A stretch of DNA of 64,000 bases, taken from the NCBI GenBank assembly GCA_018607905.1, contig JABBAP010000054.1:1-64000 (forward strand). Reading direction: 5' to 3'. Both the position numbers and the translations under genes were made by a program. The notes below the pieces were generated by a model that saw only the letters and a list, made by a program, of their open reading frames with translations, made no database searches and was not told the origin of the DNA. The DNA comes from Paracoccaceae bacterium (GTDB taxonomy: Bacteria; Pseudomonadota; Alphaproteobacteria; Rhodobacterales; Rhodobacteraceae). Shown piece after piece: positions 18,843 through 27,955 of the stretch. Positions within the stretch are counted from its first letter, which is position 1, and every line of letters begins with the position of its first letter.

Positions 18843-19676
18843 TCATTACCACCCCTGCAATCCATTACCGCACTTGAAACCCTTGATCGCCTCGGCTCGA
18901 TCAAGGCAACTGCGACCGAGCTAAACCTCACTCAATCCGCCGTCAGCCACAAAATCAAAACCCTCCAAACAACCCTCGGCTTCCCGCTAACGCTCGCCCA
19001 CGGACGCGGCCTCTTGCTCACCTCGCAAGCCCGCCAATACGTCCGCTCTATCCGCCCCGCGCTCATCGCGCTGCAAGACGCGCATCAAGAAATTTCCACC
19101 GCGTCAGGCTCACTCACGATATCTTGTGCCTCTGGTTTCGCGTCTTACTGGCTCGCCCCGCGCCTATCTGAATTTCGCCACCTGTTTCCCGAAATCGCGC
19201 TGCATCTGCGCACCCAACCCGACGCCGCCGCCGACCTGAGCATTCAATTCTTGCCCTATACCGCAAACACCGATCCTTTAATGCGCATCCACTTCTTTCC
19301 CGTCTGCGCACCGAACTATGCCATCGAACAACCCATCCCAAAACGCGCCGCTGACCTTGATTCAAACCAACTGCTCCACCTCACTACCCACCAAGATTGG
19401 GACAGCTGGCTTTCCACCCAAAACGCCGTGCTAGACACCCATAAAGGCGTGATCTTTGATGATGTGCAAACCATGTTAGCGGCGACAACAGCAGGCCAAG
19501 GCCTCTCGCTCGGGGATCGCCTCACTTGCGATCACGCCCTGCGCTCAGGCACGCTCATCCGCCCCTATACTGGTGAAATCCTGTCAGACAAAGCCTACGT
19601 CCTTACCATCGGCAAAGGCGGGCGCACGCCGTCTTCCACCGCATTTGAAACCTGGTTGAAAGAGAAACTAGCCTAA
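18840..19676 (+). CDS. LysR family transcriptional regulator
   Basis: 278 residues from ATG 18840; an ATG at 18825 would add five residues but has no Shine-Dalgarno and lies inside the repeat. The N-terminal winged HTH (ALETLDRLGSIKATATELNLTQSAVSHKIKTLQ, residues about 11-43) is typical, followed by a substrate-binding domain like those of GcvA-type regulators. It is divergent from the desaturase/TIM-barrel operon and probably controls it and itself. The inducer is unknown. Confidence 0.9.
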   Translation: MSLPPLQSITALETLDRLGSIKATATELNLTQSAVSHKIKTLQTTLGFPLTLAHGRGLLLTSQARQYVRSIRPALIALQDAHQEISTASGSLTISCASGFASYWLAPRLSEFRHLFPEIALHLRTQPDAAADLSIQFLPYTANTDPLMRIHFFPVCAPNYAIEQPIPKRAADLDSNQLLHLTTHQDWDSWLSTQNAVLDTHKGVIFDDVQTMLAATTAGQGLSLGDRLTCDHALRSGTLIRPYTGEILSDKAYVLTIGKGGRTPSSTAFETWLKEKLA

Positions 19677-19825
19677 TCAGCGCACCAAAACCCGCTCAAA
19701 TCCGCCAAATCTTGGTGCGACATACTGTTTCCATCGGCCAAGCCGTTAATCATCAGGGCTGAATCCACCTTTACACCTTGGGCGCAACCGCGTACCTGCG
19801 CGTCAACCAACCAAAGGTATTCCCT

Positions 19826-21685
19826 GTGAAACAAGCCCTCGCCGATGCGCTCGAGCAGCGCGGCTACGATACTCTGACCCCTGTCCAAGAGGCGGTGACC
19901 GATCCCGAACTCGGCACATCAGATCTGCTTGTTTCCGCGCAAACTGGCTCTGGTAAAACTGTCGGCTTTGGTTTGGCGCTCGGCCCAACCTTGCTGGGCG
20001 AAGACGAATCCTTTGGCCAAGCAGGCAAACCCCTCGCGCTGGTGATCGCACCAACCCGCGAATTGGCGATGCAAGTCATGCGCGAATTGTCGTGGCTTTA
20101 CGGCAAAGCCCACGCAAGCGTCACATCTTGCGTCGGTGGCATGGACATGCGCGATGAACGCCGCGCCTTGGGTCGTGGGGCGCACATCGTTGTCGCAACA
20201 CCGGGTCGTTTGCGCGATCACATCATGCGCGGCACCATTGATCTGTCAGGCATCCGCGCCGTCGTCCTCGACGAAGCAGATGAAATGCTCGACCTCGGTT
20301 TCCGCGATGACCTAGAGTTCATTCTAGAAGCATCCCCAACCTCCCGCCGCACACTGATGTTTTCCGCAACGGTTCCACGCACCATCGCGAACCTTGCCAA
20401 AAAATTCCAAAACGACGCCGTGCGCGTTTCAACGGTATCAGAACGCAGCCAACACGCGGACATCGAATATCATCTTATGACAGTCGCAATGCGCGACGAA
20501 GAAAAGGCGATCATCAACGTCCTGCGCTACTACGAATCCCCGGGCAGCCTTGTGTTTTGCAACACCCGCGACATGGTGAACCGCCTCACAACACGCCTGT
20601 CAAACCGCGGCTTTTCCGTCGTGTCCCTGTCTGGCGAATTGTCCCAGAATGAGCGCACCCACGCCCTGCAAGCCATGCGCGATGGCCGTGCCCGCGTCTG
20701 CGTTGCCACCGATGTGGCCGCACGCGGCATCGACCTTCCAAACCTTGATCTTGTGATCCATGCCGACCTCCCACAAAGCTCCGAAGCCCTGCTTCACCGC
20801 TCTGGCCGTACGGGTCGCGCGGGGCGCAAAGGCGCATCCATCCTGATCGCCAACCCCAAAGCCGTTCGCAAAGCAAACCGCCTGCTGCAAACCGCGAAAC
20901 TAACCGCAAAATTCGGCCAAGCGCCCTCTGCTGAGGCCGTAAAAGCGCAGGACGAATCGCGCATGATGTCCGACGACGCATGGAATGTTGCACCATCCGA
21001 GGCCGAAGCAGAGAGCATCGCGAAACTGCTGGAACTGCACGAACCAGCCCAAATCGCCGCCGCCTATTTGCGCCTGTACCGCTCCCGCCAAACAGCCCCA
21101 GAGGAACTCGGCGAACCAGCAGCGTTCGATCCATCCGAGGCAAAACGCTCCTTCGGCCCATCGGTCTGGTTTTCGGTCAAAGGTGGCCAAGACGAGGGCA
21201 TGGAAGTGCGCCGTTTCCTGCCAAAATTGTGCAAAGTCGGTGGCATCACCAAAGACGACATCGGCGCAATCCGTGTGCAGCACACAGAAACCCTCGTGGA
21301 AATCCGCGCAAGCAGTGTCGATGGTTTCTTGAAATCCATCGGTCCAAAAGCCGAGTTCGACAAGAATTCTCCAATCACCCAAATCAAGGCCCCAAGTGCC
21401 GCCCAACGGGGTCCAAAACCAGAGTTCGTCCCGAAAAAATCAACCGGACCAGTGGATTGGAACGACGAACCAAACCCACGCCGCAAAAAGCCAAAACCCG
21501 CCAATGACAAGAACAAGGGCAAACCCAAGTTCGCCAAAAAAGCCCGCCCAGAAGACAGCCGCCCCGAAGGCGTCGTCACCCCGCGCAAAAAAGGCGGCGG
21601 GCCAAACCTCGCACCAGCGGTCGGTAAAGCGAACAGCAAAAAGAACAAAGCCCGCCGCGCAAAGAACAGCGGCGGCGATAAGTAG
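19826..21685 (+). CDS. DEAD-box ATP-dependent RNA helicase (DeaD/CsdA type)
   Basis: 619 residues from GTG 19826, preceded by AAAGG. The Q motif (LTPVQ) at 17-21, Walker A AQTGSGKT at 38-45, DEAD at 149-152, SAT, and the C-terminal HRSGRTGRAGRKG motif are all intact. Near residue 460-515 lies a DbpA-like RNA-binding domain (FLPKLCKVGGITKDDIGAIRV), then a Lys/Arg/Pro-rich disordered tail of about 90 residues. Such helicases act in ribosome assembly and mRNA turnover, often in the cold. The stretch upstream to lysR is short and carries no other gene. Confidence 0.93.
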   Translation: MKQALADALEQRGYDTLTPVQEAVTDPELGTSDLLVSAQTGSGKTVGFGLALGPTLLGEDESFGQAGKPLALVIAPTRELAMQVMRELSWLYGKAHASVTSCVGGMDMRDERRALGRGAHIVVATPGRLRDHIMRGTIDLSGIRAVVLDEADEMLDLGFRDDLEFILEASPTSRRTLMFSATVPRTIANLAKKFQNDAVRVSTVSERSQHADIEYHLMTVAMRDEEKAIINVLRYYESPGSLVFCNTRDMVNRLTTRLSNRGFSVVSLSGELSQNERTHALQAMRDGRARVCVATDVAARGIDLPNLDLVIHADLPQSSEALLHRSGRTGRAGRKGASILIANPKAVRKANRLLQTAKLTAKFGQAPSAEAVKAQDESRMMSDDAWNVAPSEAEAESIAKLLELHEPAQIAAAYLRLYRSRQTAPEELGEPAAFDPSEAKRSFGPSVWFSVKGGQDEGMEVRRFLPKLCKVGGITKDDIGAIRVQHTETLVEIRASSVDGFLKSIGPKAEFDKNSPITQIKAPSAAQRGPKPEFVPKKSTGPVDWNDEPNPRRKKPKPANDKNKGKPKFAKKARPEDSRPEGVVTPRKKGGGPNLAPAVGKANSKKNKARRAKNSGGDK

Positions 21686-21765
21686 GTCGGCTTTGTCAAA
21701 GTGACAGTGTTTTGAGAAACACGAGAACTTAAGCCCGCCACAGAACCAGTCTCCAGCTGGCCCCA

Positions 21766-21790
21766 TCATTGTTCGCACGGCGAACAATGA
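21766..21790. promoter_or_regulatory. Perfect 25-base palindrome upstream of the orphan membrane gene
   Basis: TCATTGTTCGC, centre ACG, GCGAACAATGA: 11-base perfect arms. It lies about 61 bases upstream of the predicted transcription start of the next gene. No T tract follows, so an operator is more likely than a terminator. Confidence 0.5.
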
Positions 21791-21804
21791 ACACCCGCAC
21801 TGCT

Positions 21805-21832
21805 TTGACAATTTCGCTCAACCCCGTATAAA
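21805..21832 (+). promoter_or_regulatory. Sigma-70 promoter for the orphan membrane gene
   Basis: TTGACA (21805-21810), 16 bases, TATAAA (21827-21832), with the start codon at 21854. Confidence 0.6.
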
Positions 21833-21853
21833 TTTGCGCGAAAAGGCATACCT

Positions 21854-22786
21854 ATGTTTCCCCTAGGCGAACCGACCATATTACCGCTTATGTTACTTGC
21901 AACGGCGCTATTTTCCGCACTCGTCTTTGCAATTTCCAAGCCTCAAAGATTGGCATGTTTGTTTGCGGCTTTAGCTATTCCAATGGTTTGGATCTGGCTC
22001 GTTCCCCCAGTTGGAAACCATGCCGGATTAGTTTTTTTAGTTACAATAGGCCTATCCATCACCGCGCTTCTAGTCGGCGCTGCAGTTGGAATTATGGTTT
22101 ATTCAACTGGTATTTCATCGCGAAAATCAGTTGCTATTTTGATCTTTATCGCTGGGTCCGTTGCTGGATACACACTCTGGATTCAATTTATCCCAACCGC
22201 ATGCTTAGAAAAACCCCTTCAAGTTCGAATTGCTGGAAAAACACTTTCAATTCCAGCAGCGATGCAAACGTATTTCACAATAGGCGAGAAAAAACTCCAC
22301 TTCGGTAACGTCGAAAAGAAGACGCAATCCGCACAAATATGCAAAATGAGTCAAAATGGAACACAGGCCATAGACATAGATACTCTTTGGATTGAACCCT
22401 CAAAAACCTACAAGATTATGAGCCGTGCCTGCAATGTTGAAACGATCCCTGTCTGGTGCAAAAATTATCGCCAAAAACCGTATAGCTCCCTCAAAAAGAT
22501 CAGCATCAAACCAATAGTTAACTCTGCTCATGAATTATCGCGATGGACGAAAAACAAAACGCCTACAACAGACCCACAAGGAGACGCGAACAGGGGTTCG
22601 TTTTGCTATGTGCCCAGTCCGGGGAGAAGCCCCGAATGTAGAGAATGGCAGCCTTTTGGCGAAGATTTTCGTCTCATGCTCGAGATCCAACACTTAGACC
22701 CAATGCTCATGGGCGCGACGATGGAAACCACACGTGAGATAATGCACGAAGCTGGAAATATGACACTAACTATCCTTGAAGAATAA
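21854..22786 (+). CDS. Hypothetical membrane protein, AT-rich orphan
   Basis: 310 residues; no family recognised. Residues 8-110 hold four hydrophobic helices, followed by a soluble C-terminal region of about 195 residues with six cysteines (for example CKNYRQ, CYVPSPG, CREWQPFG) that could form disulfides if it lies outside the membrane. The base composition is visibly more AT-rich than that of its neighbours, which suggests transfer or relaxed selection. It has its own consensus promoter and an upstream palindrome, and ends before a strong hairpin. Confidence 0.7.
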   Translation: MFPLGEPTILPLMLLATALFSALVFAISKPQRLACLFAALAIPMVWIWLVPPVGNHAGLVFLVTIGLSITALLVGAAVGIMVYSTGISSRKSVAILIFIAGSVAGYTLWIQFIPTACLEKPLQVRIAGKTLSIPAAMQTYFTIGEKKLHFGNVEKKTQSAQICKMSQNGTQAIDIDTLWIEPSKTYKIMSRACNVETIPVWCKNYRQKPYSSLKKISIKPIVNSAHELSRWTKNKTPTTDPQGDANRGSFCYVPSPGRSPECREWQPFGEDFRLMLEIQHLDPMLMGATMETTREIMHEAGNMTLTILEE

Positions 22787-22816
22787 GGGCAGGGAGCGCA
22801 GGAATAACAATCGTCG

Positions 22817-22839
22817 GGTGCGTTTCTATGAAACGCACC
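22817..22839. terminator. Hairpin between the orphan gene and the cobalamin operon
   Basis: GGTGCGTTTC, loop TAT, GAAACGCACC: a perfect 10-base-pair stem. It touches the cobM stop codon and lies between convergent genes. No T tract, so termination is inferred from position. Confidence 0.5.
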
Positions 22840-23630
22840 TAGGTATTATTCGGCTCTACCAAATCTACACCCACAACAGGGCGCAGAACATGCGGTTTGG
22901 CGGGATCATACAGGGCTGAATCCACGAACTCATGGCTCTGGGCCAATGCGGGGCCAACCATGATCAACGCGGTGCGGGTGATCTTGGATTTGCGCACTTT
23001 CATGCGGATATCTTTCAGCGTGCCACGGATGATTTCCTCGTCAGGCCAGCTGACGCGATAGCCCACAACCACAGGGCAATCCTCGCCGTAATGCGGGATC
23101 AACTGGCGCTCAATTTCGCGCATATTGCGCACCGCCAAATGAATCGCCAGTGTTGCGCCAGTGCGGCCAAAATTCTCCAGCGTTTCACCGGCTGGCATGG
23201 ATGTGGATTGCATCGACATGCGCGTCAAAACAATCGACTGCGCAATCTCGGGGATGGTCAACTCTTGCCCAATCGTCGCCGCCATCGCCGCGTAAGCTGG
23301 CACACCTGGGATGATTTCAAACGGAATATCATCAGCCCGCAAACGACGGATTTGTTCGGCAATCGCGCCATACAGCGACGGATCGCCCGAATGCACCCGC
23401 GCCACGTCTTCGCCGCGTTTATGCGCTGCCAAAATCTCGCCGTGCGTGTCATCCAGCGTCATCGCCGCCGTGTCCATCACCTTGGCATTTTCAGGCGCAC
23501 AGGCCACCACCGCTTCTGGAACCAACGATCCCGCGAACAAACACACAGGGCAGGTTTCGATCCGCGCCTTCGCCTTCACCGTGATCAGATCAGGGTCACC
23601 TGGACCCGCGCCAATAAAATAAACCGTCAT
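22839..23630 (-). CDS. cobM: Precorrin-4 / cobalt-precorrin-4 C11-methyltransferase
   Basis: 263 residues. Tetrapyrrole-methylase fold with the N-terminal VYFIGAGPGDPDLITVKA motif and the CobM segment PEVVACAPENAKVMDTAAMTLDD (shown in part). It methylates C11 of the corrin precursor using SAM. It is the last gene of the minus-strand cobalamin operon and overlaps the preceding cbiG-cobJ by four bases. Confidence 0.94.
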   Translation of the reverse strand: MTVYFIGAGPGDPDLITVKAKARIETCPVCLFAGSLVPEAVVACAPENAKVMDTAAMTLDDTHGEILAAHKRGEDVARVHSGDPSLYGAIAEQIRRLRADDIPFEIIPGVPAYAAMAATIGQELTIPEIAQSIVLTRMSMQSTSMPAGETLENFGRTGATLAIHLAVRNMREIERQLIPHYGEDCPVVVGYRVSWPDEEIIRGTLKDIRMKVRKSKITRTALIMVGPALAQSHEFVDSALYDPAKPHVLRPVVGVDLVEPNNT

Positions 23631-25423
23631 GACAAATCTCCGTCAATTTTGCGCGCGTACCCACGCGGCGTGTACATCCGTGGACCTTCACCCAGTTGCG
23701 CCAGTTTCGAGTTGCTGGACCCGACCAAAACAACCGTCAGCATATCCACCTCATCCACTTCCAGCTCGCTCAGTTTGCGATACCGCACGTGTTCTTCGGG
23801 CCGCCCCAACGACGACGCCAGCATCACAGGCGTATCCGCAGGACGGTGCTGCAACAGAATGTCCCGCGCCTCGGCCAGCAACGTGCGACGACGCCTGGAA
23901 ACGGGATTGTAAAACGCGATCACGAAATCACCCTCTGCCGCTGCCTTTAACCGCTTCACGATATCCGCCCGCGGGGTCAGCAAATCAGACAGCGAAATCG
24001 CACAGAAATCATGGCCGAGCGGCGCACCCGCCCGTGCCGCAGCCCCTTGCAACGCGGAAACACCCGGCGTCGAAACCACCTCAACACGGTGCGCGGCGTC
24101 AGAAACACCCATCTCGTCCACACCGCGATCCAACAGTTCAAACACCAACGCGCCCATCGCATAAATGCCCGCATCACCAGAACAAATCAGCGCAACATTC
24201 TTGCCCTTGCCCGCCTGTTCCAACGCATAGCGACACCGATCCTCCTCGCCCCCCAGTGGGAAATCAGACCGTTCCTTGCCATAGGCCAAACCACCCAGCA
24301 GATCGATATATAGCCCATAGCCAACCAGCTCTTCCGCTTCCGCAACCAACGCCGAAGCCTCTGGCGTGCGCCAAGAATGTTGTCCCGGTCCAATGCCGAT
24401 GATGGACAACTTCCCACGGGACCGCCCTGCCATTTCAACAATCGGCGCGTCACTGCGCACAACCGCACAAGTCGCATTTGCTGTCTTGGTCTTTTCAACA
24501 ACCAACTCACCAGAACCGCCCAGCGCCAGCGCCGCACCCTCAGACACGCCGTGACAACCGACCTCGGCAAAAACCACATCCGATGGATTCGCCAAACGAC
24601 CCGCTTGTGCCTCTAACTCCGCCGCGCTGAACACCCGATACGGCACACCCAATCGCGCCGCCGTTTCGATCATCGCAGGCTCATCACCTTTCAGGTCGAG
24701 CGAACCAACACAGGCTATTGCGCCTTGGGCGATATCGTTGCTGTGCAGCACATCTTGAACCAAAGCCCACATTTCATCCACATCACAGCCCCGCGCACAA
24801 CCAAGGCCCAGCGCAAAGCGTTGCGGGTGATACACCAACCGCGTTTCAGAACCAGTCTCATCTGCTTCAGTAACCAACAACTCAACACCGCTGCCCGTAT
24901 CCTCAACATCAAAAATATTCTCGCCCGTCACGCTCACACCAGCGCCGCCCAGCATCACCGCCATCGCACCCTTCGCATCCGCGCCATTGGCCAAGCGATA
25001 CCCGACAGGCGGCTCATCCAGCGCCACGCCCATCGCCACATCACCCGCCGTCGTTACTGCGGCATGCGCACCCAGCCCCTCGGCAATCGTACGCGCTAAA
25101 CGGTTCGCACCGCGATGCCCGCCCAGCAACGGAATAACCGTAGACCCATCGTCAGGAACCGCCACAACGGGTGGTTCTGTCCGTTTGTCATGCAGCACAG
25201 GCGCAACCGCACGCACCAAAATACCCGCCGCGCAAACACCCACAACAGGCGTGCCACTGGCAAACAACATGCGCACATGATCCAGTGCATTTTCGAAATA
25301 CGCATGCGCACGATCCACACGCTCCATCCGACCATGCACCGCCGCGCCCAAAATTTCTGCAACACGCCATGCCGTTGCCTCGCCTGAACGCGACAAACAA
25401 ATTACTACTGGTTCTACAGCCAC
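23627..25423 (-). CDS. cobJ: CbiG-CobJ fusion: cobalt-precorrin-5A hydrolase / precorrin-3B C17-methyltransferase
   Basis: 598 residues from GTG 25423 (AAGGGGA upstream), overlapping cobI by ten bases. Residues 1-330 are CbiG: GVCAAGILVRAVAP and LLGGHRGANRLAR, with the CobE-like C-terminal subdomain LGLGCARGCDVDEM. From about residue 335 comes a complete CobJ methyltransferase (LSIIGIGPGQ; SGDAGIYAMG; PGVSALQGAAARAGAPLGHD). CbiG opens the ring lactone to release the C20 fragment in the early-cobalt pathway; CobJ contracts the ring by C17 methylation. The fusion puts consecutive ring-contraction steps in one chain. Confidence 0.92.
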   Translation of the reverse strand: MAVEPVVICLSRSGEATAWRVAEILGAAVHGRMERVDRAHAYFENALDHVRMLFASGTPVVGVCAAGILVRAVAPVLHDKRTEPPVVAVPDDGSTVIPLLGGHRGANRLARTIAEGLGAHAAVTTAGDVAMGVALDEPPVGYRLANGADAKGAMAVMLGGAGVSVTGENIFDVEDTGSGVELLVTEADETGSETRLVYHPQRFALGLGCARGCDVDEMWALVQDVLHSNDIAQGAIACVGSLDLKGDEPAMIETAARLGVPYRVFSAAELEAQAGRLANPSDVVFAEVGCHGVSEGAALALGGSGELVVEKTKTANATCAVVRSDAPIVEMAGRSRGKLSIIGIGPGQHSWRTPEASALVAEAEELVGYGLYIDLLGGLAYGKERSDFPLGGEEDRCRYALEQAGKGKNVALICSGDAGIYAMGALVFELLDRGVDEMGVSDAAHRVEVVSTPGVSALQGAAARAGAPLGHDFCAISLSDLLTPRADIVKRLKAAAEGDFVIAFYNPVSRRRRTLLAEARDILLQHRPADTPVMLASSLGRPEEHVRYRKLSELEVDEVDMLTVVLVGSSNSKLAQLGEGPRMYTPRGYARKIDGDLS

Positions 25424-26115
25424 GGGTCGTCCCCTTTAGTCACCAAAATCATTGAAAAATACGGCGCTTTTTCGGGCGCCTCGGCCAGCGGTAAAACCAC
25501 CTCTGCGGGCAGGCTCGCGCGTTCCACGTAGCCTGCATGTTCCATCAAACCCAACCGATCGAGCACGCGTTTGATCTTGGGCAAATGCCGTCCAACCTTC
25601 ATCACGGCAACCGCTTCCGCCGCCGCAATCCGCGCTTCCATTGCTTCCTCGTCCATCGGCCCCGGAATAATCGTCAGCACTTCGTTTCGCGCTGTCAGGG
25701 GCGATTGCAGCGCCGCCGCGCACGCCGTCACAGACGTCACACCGGGCACAACTTCGCATTCAAACCGATCCGAAAGGCGCGAAAACAGATACATGAAACT
25801 GCCATAGAAAAACGGATCACCCTCGCATAAAACAACCACGTCTTTGCCCGCTTCCAACTCTGCCGCAATGGCCGCAGCCCCTGCATCATAGGCCGCCTGC
25901 GCAGGTTCGCGCTTCACCGACATCGGGATGGAAATCGCAATTTCCTGCGTCCCATCCTCAATCAAATCTGCCGCAATTGCGCGGGCAAAACTGTCGCCAC
26001 CTTCCAACGTGGGATAGGCGATCACCTCGGCCCCACCAATCAGGCGCGCCGCTTTCAACGTCATCAGTTCTGGATCCCCCGGACCCAGCCCAACGCCATA
26101 CAACATTCCGTTCAT
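25414..26115 (-). CDS. cobI: Precorrin-2 C20-methyltransferase
   Basis: 233 residues from ATG 26115, which overlaps the cobL stop as ATGA; the longer frame from 26133 lies inside cobL. Diagnostic segments are LYGVGLGPGDPELMTLKA, CEGDPFFYGSFMYL and PGVTSVTACAA. It adds the C20 methyl group that is later lost during ring contraction. Confidence 0.95.
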   Translation of the reverse strand: MNGMLYGVGLGPGDPELMTLKAARLIGGAEVIAYPTLEGGDSFARAIAADLIEDGTQEIAISIPMSVKREPAQAAYDAGAAAIAAELEAGKDVVVLCEGDPFFYGSFMYLFSRLSDRFECEVVPGVTSVTACAAALQSPLTARNEVLTIIPGPMDEEAMEARIAAAEAVAVMKVGRHLPKIKRVLDRLGLMEHAGYVERASLPAEVVLPLAEAPEKAPYFSMILVTKGDDPWL

Positions 26116-27311
26116 CGCTTTACCAAACTCCACTGGGTCACGGGCATCAGCGGGCGCCAGCCCGTCAAATTGCCCACAGGCTCCGCGCGGTTCACCTGCA
26201 ATTTCACCAACTGCCCACCATGTTCTTTGTGCAGCGCCATCAACAACGCTTCGCTTTCCAGCGTCACGGCATTACAGACGAGCCGCCCCAGTGGGCGCAG
26301 CGCGTTCCAGCACACATCGAACGTCTCGCGGCTTAATCCGCCGCCAATGAAAATCGCGTCAGGCGCTTTCAATCCATCGAGCGCCTCTGGCACCGAGCCA
26401 TCAATCAACTCCAACTTCGGCGCACCGAGGGCCGCTGCATTTTGTGCGGCAAACACACGGCGATCATCGCGCGGCTCAATGCCAATCGCGTGGCTAAACC
26501 GTGCCGCCCGCATCCACTCCACCGCGACCGATCCACAGCCACAGCCAACATCCCACAACAACGCCCCGCGCATTGGCATCAATTTCGCCAATGTGGCCGC
26601 ACGCACCTCTTGCTTGGTCATCGTGCCGTCGTGGTGAAACAGCTCATCCGCCAATCCAGGAACGCGGGGTAACAACGCCGCATCAGGGGCCGCGACACAT
26701 TCCACCGCCAACGTATTGAACGCTGGAACCTCGTGATCCCAATCCGCCGCCGTTCCTTCAAACCGCAACTCGTCTTTGCCACCCATCGCCGCCAGCACAG
26801 TCATGCGGGATTGCCCAAACCCGCGCGCCGCCAAAAACGCCGCGATCTGCGCAGGCGTTTCCGCACCCGTGGTCAAGATCAACAACCGCTGATCTGGCTG
26901 AATGAACGCGATCATCTGCTCCACAGGTCGCCCATGAACCGTCAGCGTTTCCACGTCAGGCATCGACCAGCCCATCCGCGCCGCCGCCAACTGAAACGCA
27001 CTTAACTGCGGGTGATAGACGATTTCGGATGGCGGAATAGAGCGCCCAATCCGCGCACCAACCGAATACCACAGAGGATCACCAGTGGCCAAAACCACAA
27101 CCCGTTTGCCTTTATATCCTTCTAACGTGTCGATCAGCGCATCAAACGGCGACGGCCAAGCGACCCGCTCCGCCGTCATCCCCTCGGCCAACAAATGATG
27201 CCGATCCCCGCCGATAATAACCTCAGCGGCTTCAACCACAGTCCGCGCAGATGGCGTCAAACCATCCAGCCCGTCTTCGCCAATGCCTACGATATGCAAC
27301 CACGCGCTCAT
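26112..27311 (-). CDS. cobL: Precorrin-6Y C5,15-methyltransferase, decarboxylating
   Basis: 399 residues from ATG 27311 (ATGA overlap with cobH). The N-terminal half is the CbiE-type methylase (LHIVGIGEDGLDGLTP; ATGDPLWYSVG), the C-terminal half the CbiT-type Rossmann methylase (LWDVGCGCGSVAVEW; FIGGGL). It methylates C5 and C15 and decarboxylates the C12 acetate. Confidence 0.95.
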   Translation of the reverse strand: MSAWLHIVGIGEDGLDGLTPSARTVVEAAEVIIGGDRHHLLAEGMTAERVAWPSPFDALIDTLEGYKGKRVVVLATGDPLWYSVGARIGRSIPPSEIVYHPQLSAFQLAAARMGWSMPDVETLTVHGRPVEQMIAFIQPDQRLLILTTGAETPAQIAAFLAARGFGQSRMTVLAAMGGKDELRFEGTAADWDHEVPAFNTLAVECVAAPDAALLPRVPGLADELFHHDGTMTKQEVRAATLAKLMPMRGALLWDVGCGCGSVAVEWMRAARFSHAIGIEPRDDRRVFAAQNAAALGAPKLELIDGSVPEALDGLKAPDAIFIGGGLSRETFDVCWNALRPLGRLVCNAVTLESEALLMALHKEHGGQLVKLQVNRAEPVGNLTGWRPLMPVTQWSLVKR

Positions 27312-27955
27312 CGGTTTTCCTCCACCAATCCAGCCGCCAACGCATTCACCGCAGCCGATGCCATCGCCGATCCGCCTTTGCGCCCGCGCAACGCCACAAA
27401 CTCGCATCCACGGGATCGCACGGCCAGTTCGGCTTTGCTTTCTGCAGCACCGACAAATCCAACAGGAAATCCAAGGATCACCGCTGGTTTCGGCCAGCCT
27501 TGATCCAATAATTCCAGCAAATGAAACAAGGCAGTCGGTGCATTGCCAATCGCCACAACAGCGCCTTCAATGTGATCCGCCCAAAACTCGACTGCTGCCG
27601 CAGATCGCGTGTTGCCAATCCCCGCCGCCAAGGCTGGCGTTTTGGGATCGTTCAGGGTCACGATCACTTCGTTATCCGCTGGCAGGTAACGGCGAATAAT
27701 TCCCGCCCCCACCATTTCACAATCACACAACACAGGTTTACCCGCCTTCAGCGCCGCAGCGCCCGCTGCAAACGCACCCTCCGAAAACGCCAACCGATCC
27801 GCGATTTCAACCATCCCACAGGAATGGATCAACCGCACGACCATCGGGATCATCTCCTCAGGAAATCGATCCAAATTCGCCTCGGCCCGCACGGTCGCAA
27901 ACGACTGCGCATAAATCTCGGACGGCACGCGCTCATATGGCAATGGGCGTATCAC
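27308..27955 (-). CDS. cobH: Precorrin-8X methylmutase
   Basis: 215 residues. The family segment IHSCGM carries the catalytic His44, and DCEMVGAGI and GFPVGFVGAAESK follow. It moves a methyl group from C11 to C12 to give hydrogenobyrinate or cobyrinate. GTG 27955 overlaps the chelatase stop as GTGA. Confidence 0.96.
   Translation of the reverse strand: MIRPLPYERVPSEIYAQSFATVRAEANLDRFPEEMIPMVVRLIHSCGMVEIADRLAFSEGAFAAGAAALKAGKPVLCDCEMVGAGIIRRYLPADNEVIVTLNDPKTPALAAGIGNTRSAAAVEFWADHIEGAVVAIGNAPTALFHLLELLDQGWPKPAVILGFPVGFVGAAESKAELAVRSRGCEFVALRGRKGGSAMASAAVNALAAGLVEENR

Noticed and set aside
21771-21785. GTTC-N7-GAAC as a possible SOS box
   Set aside because: The alphaproteobacterial LexA box is a direct GTTC-N7-GTTC repeat; this is an inverted repeat within a longer palindrome, and the gene is not a repair gene.
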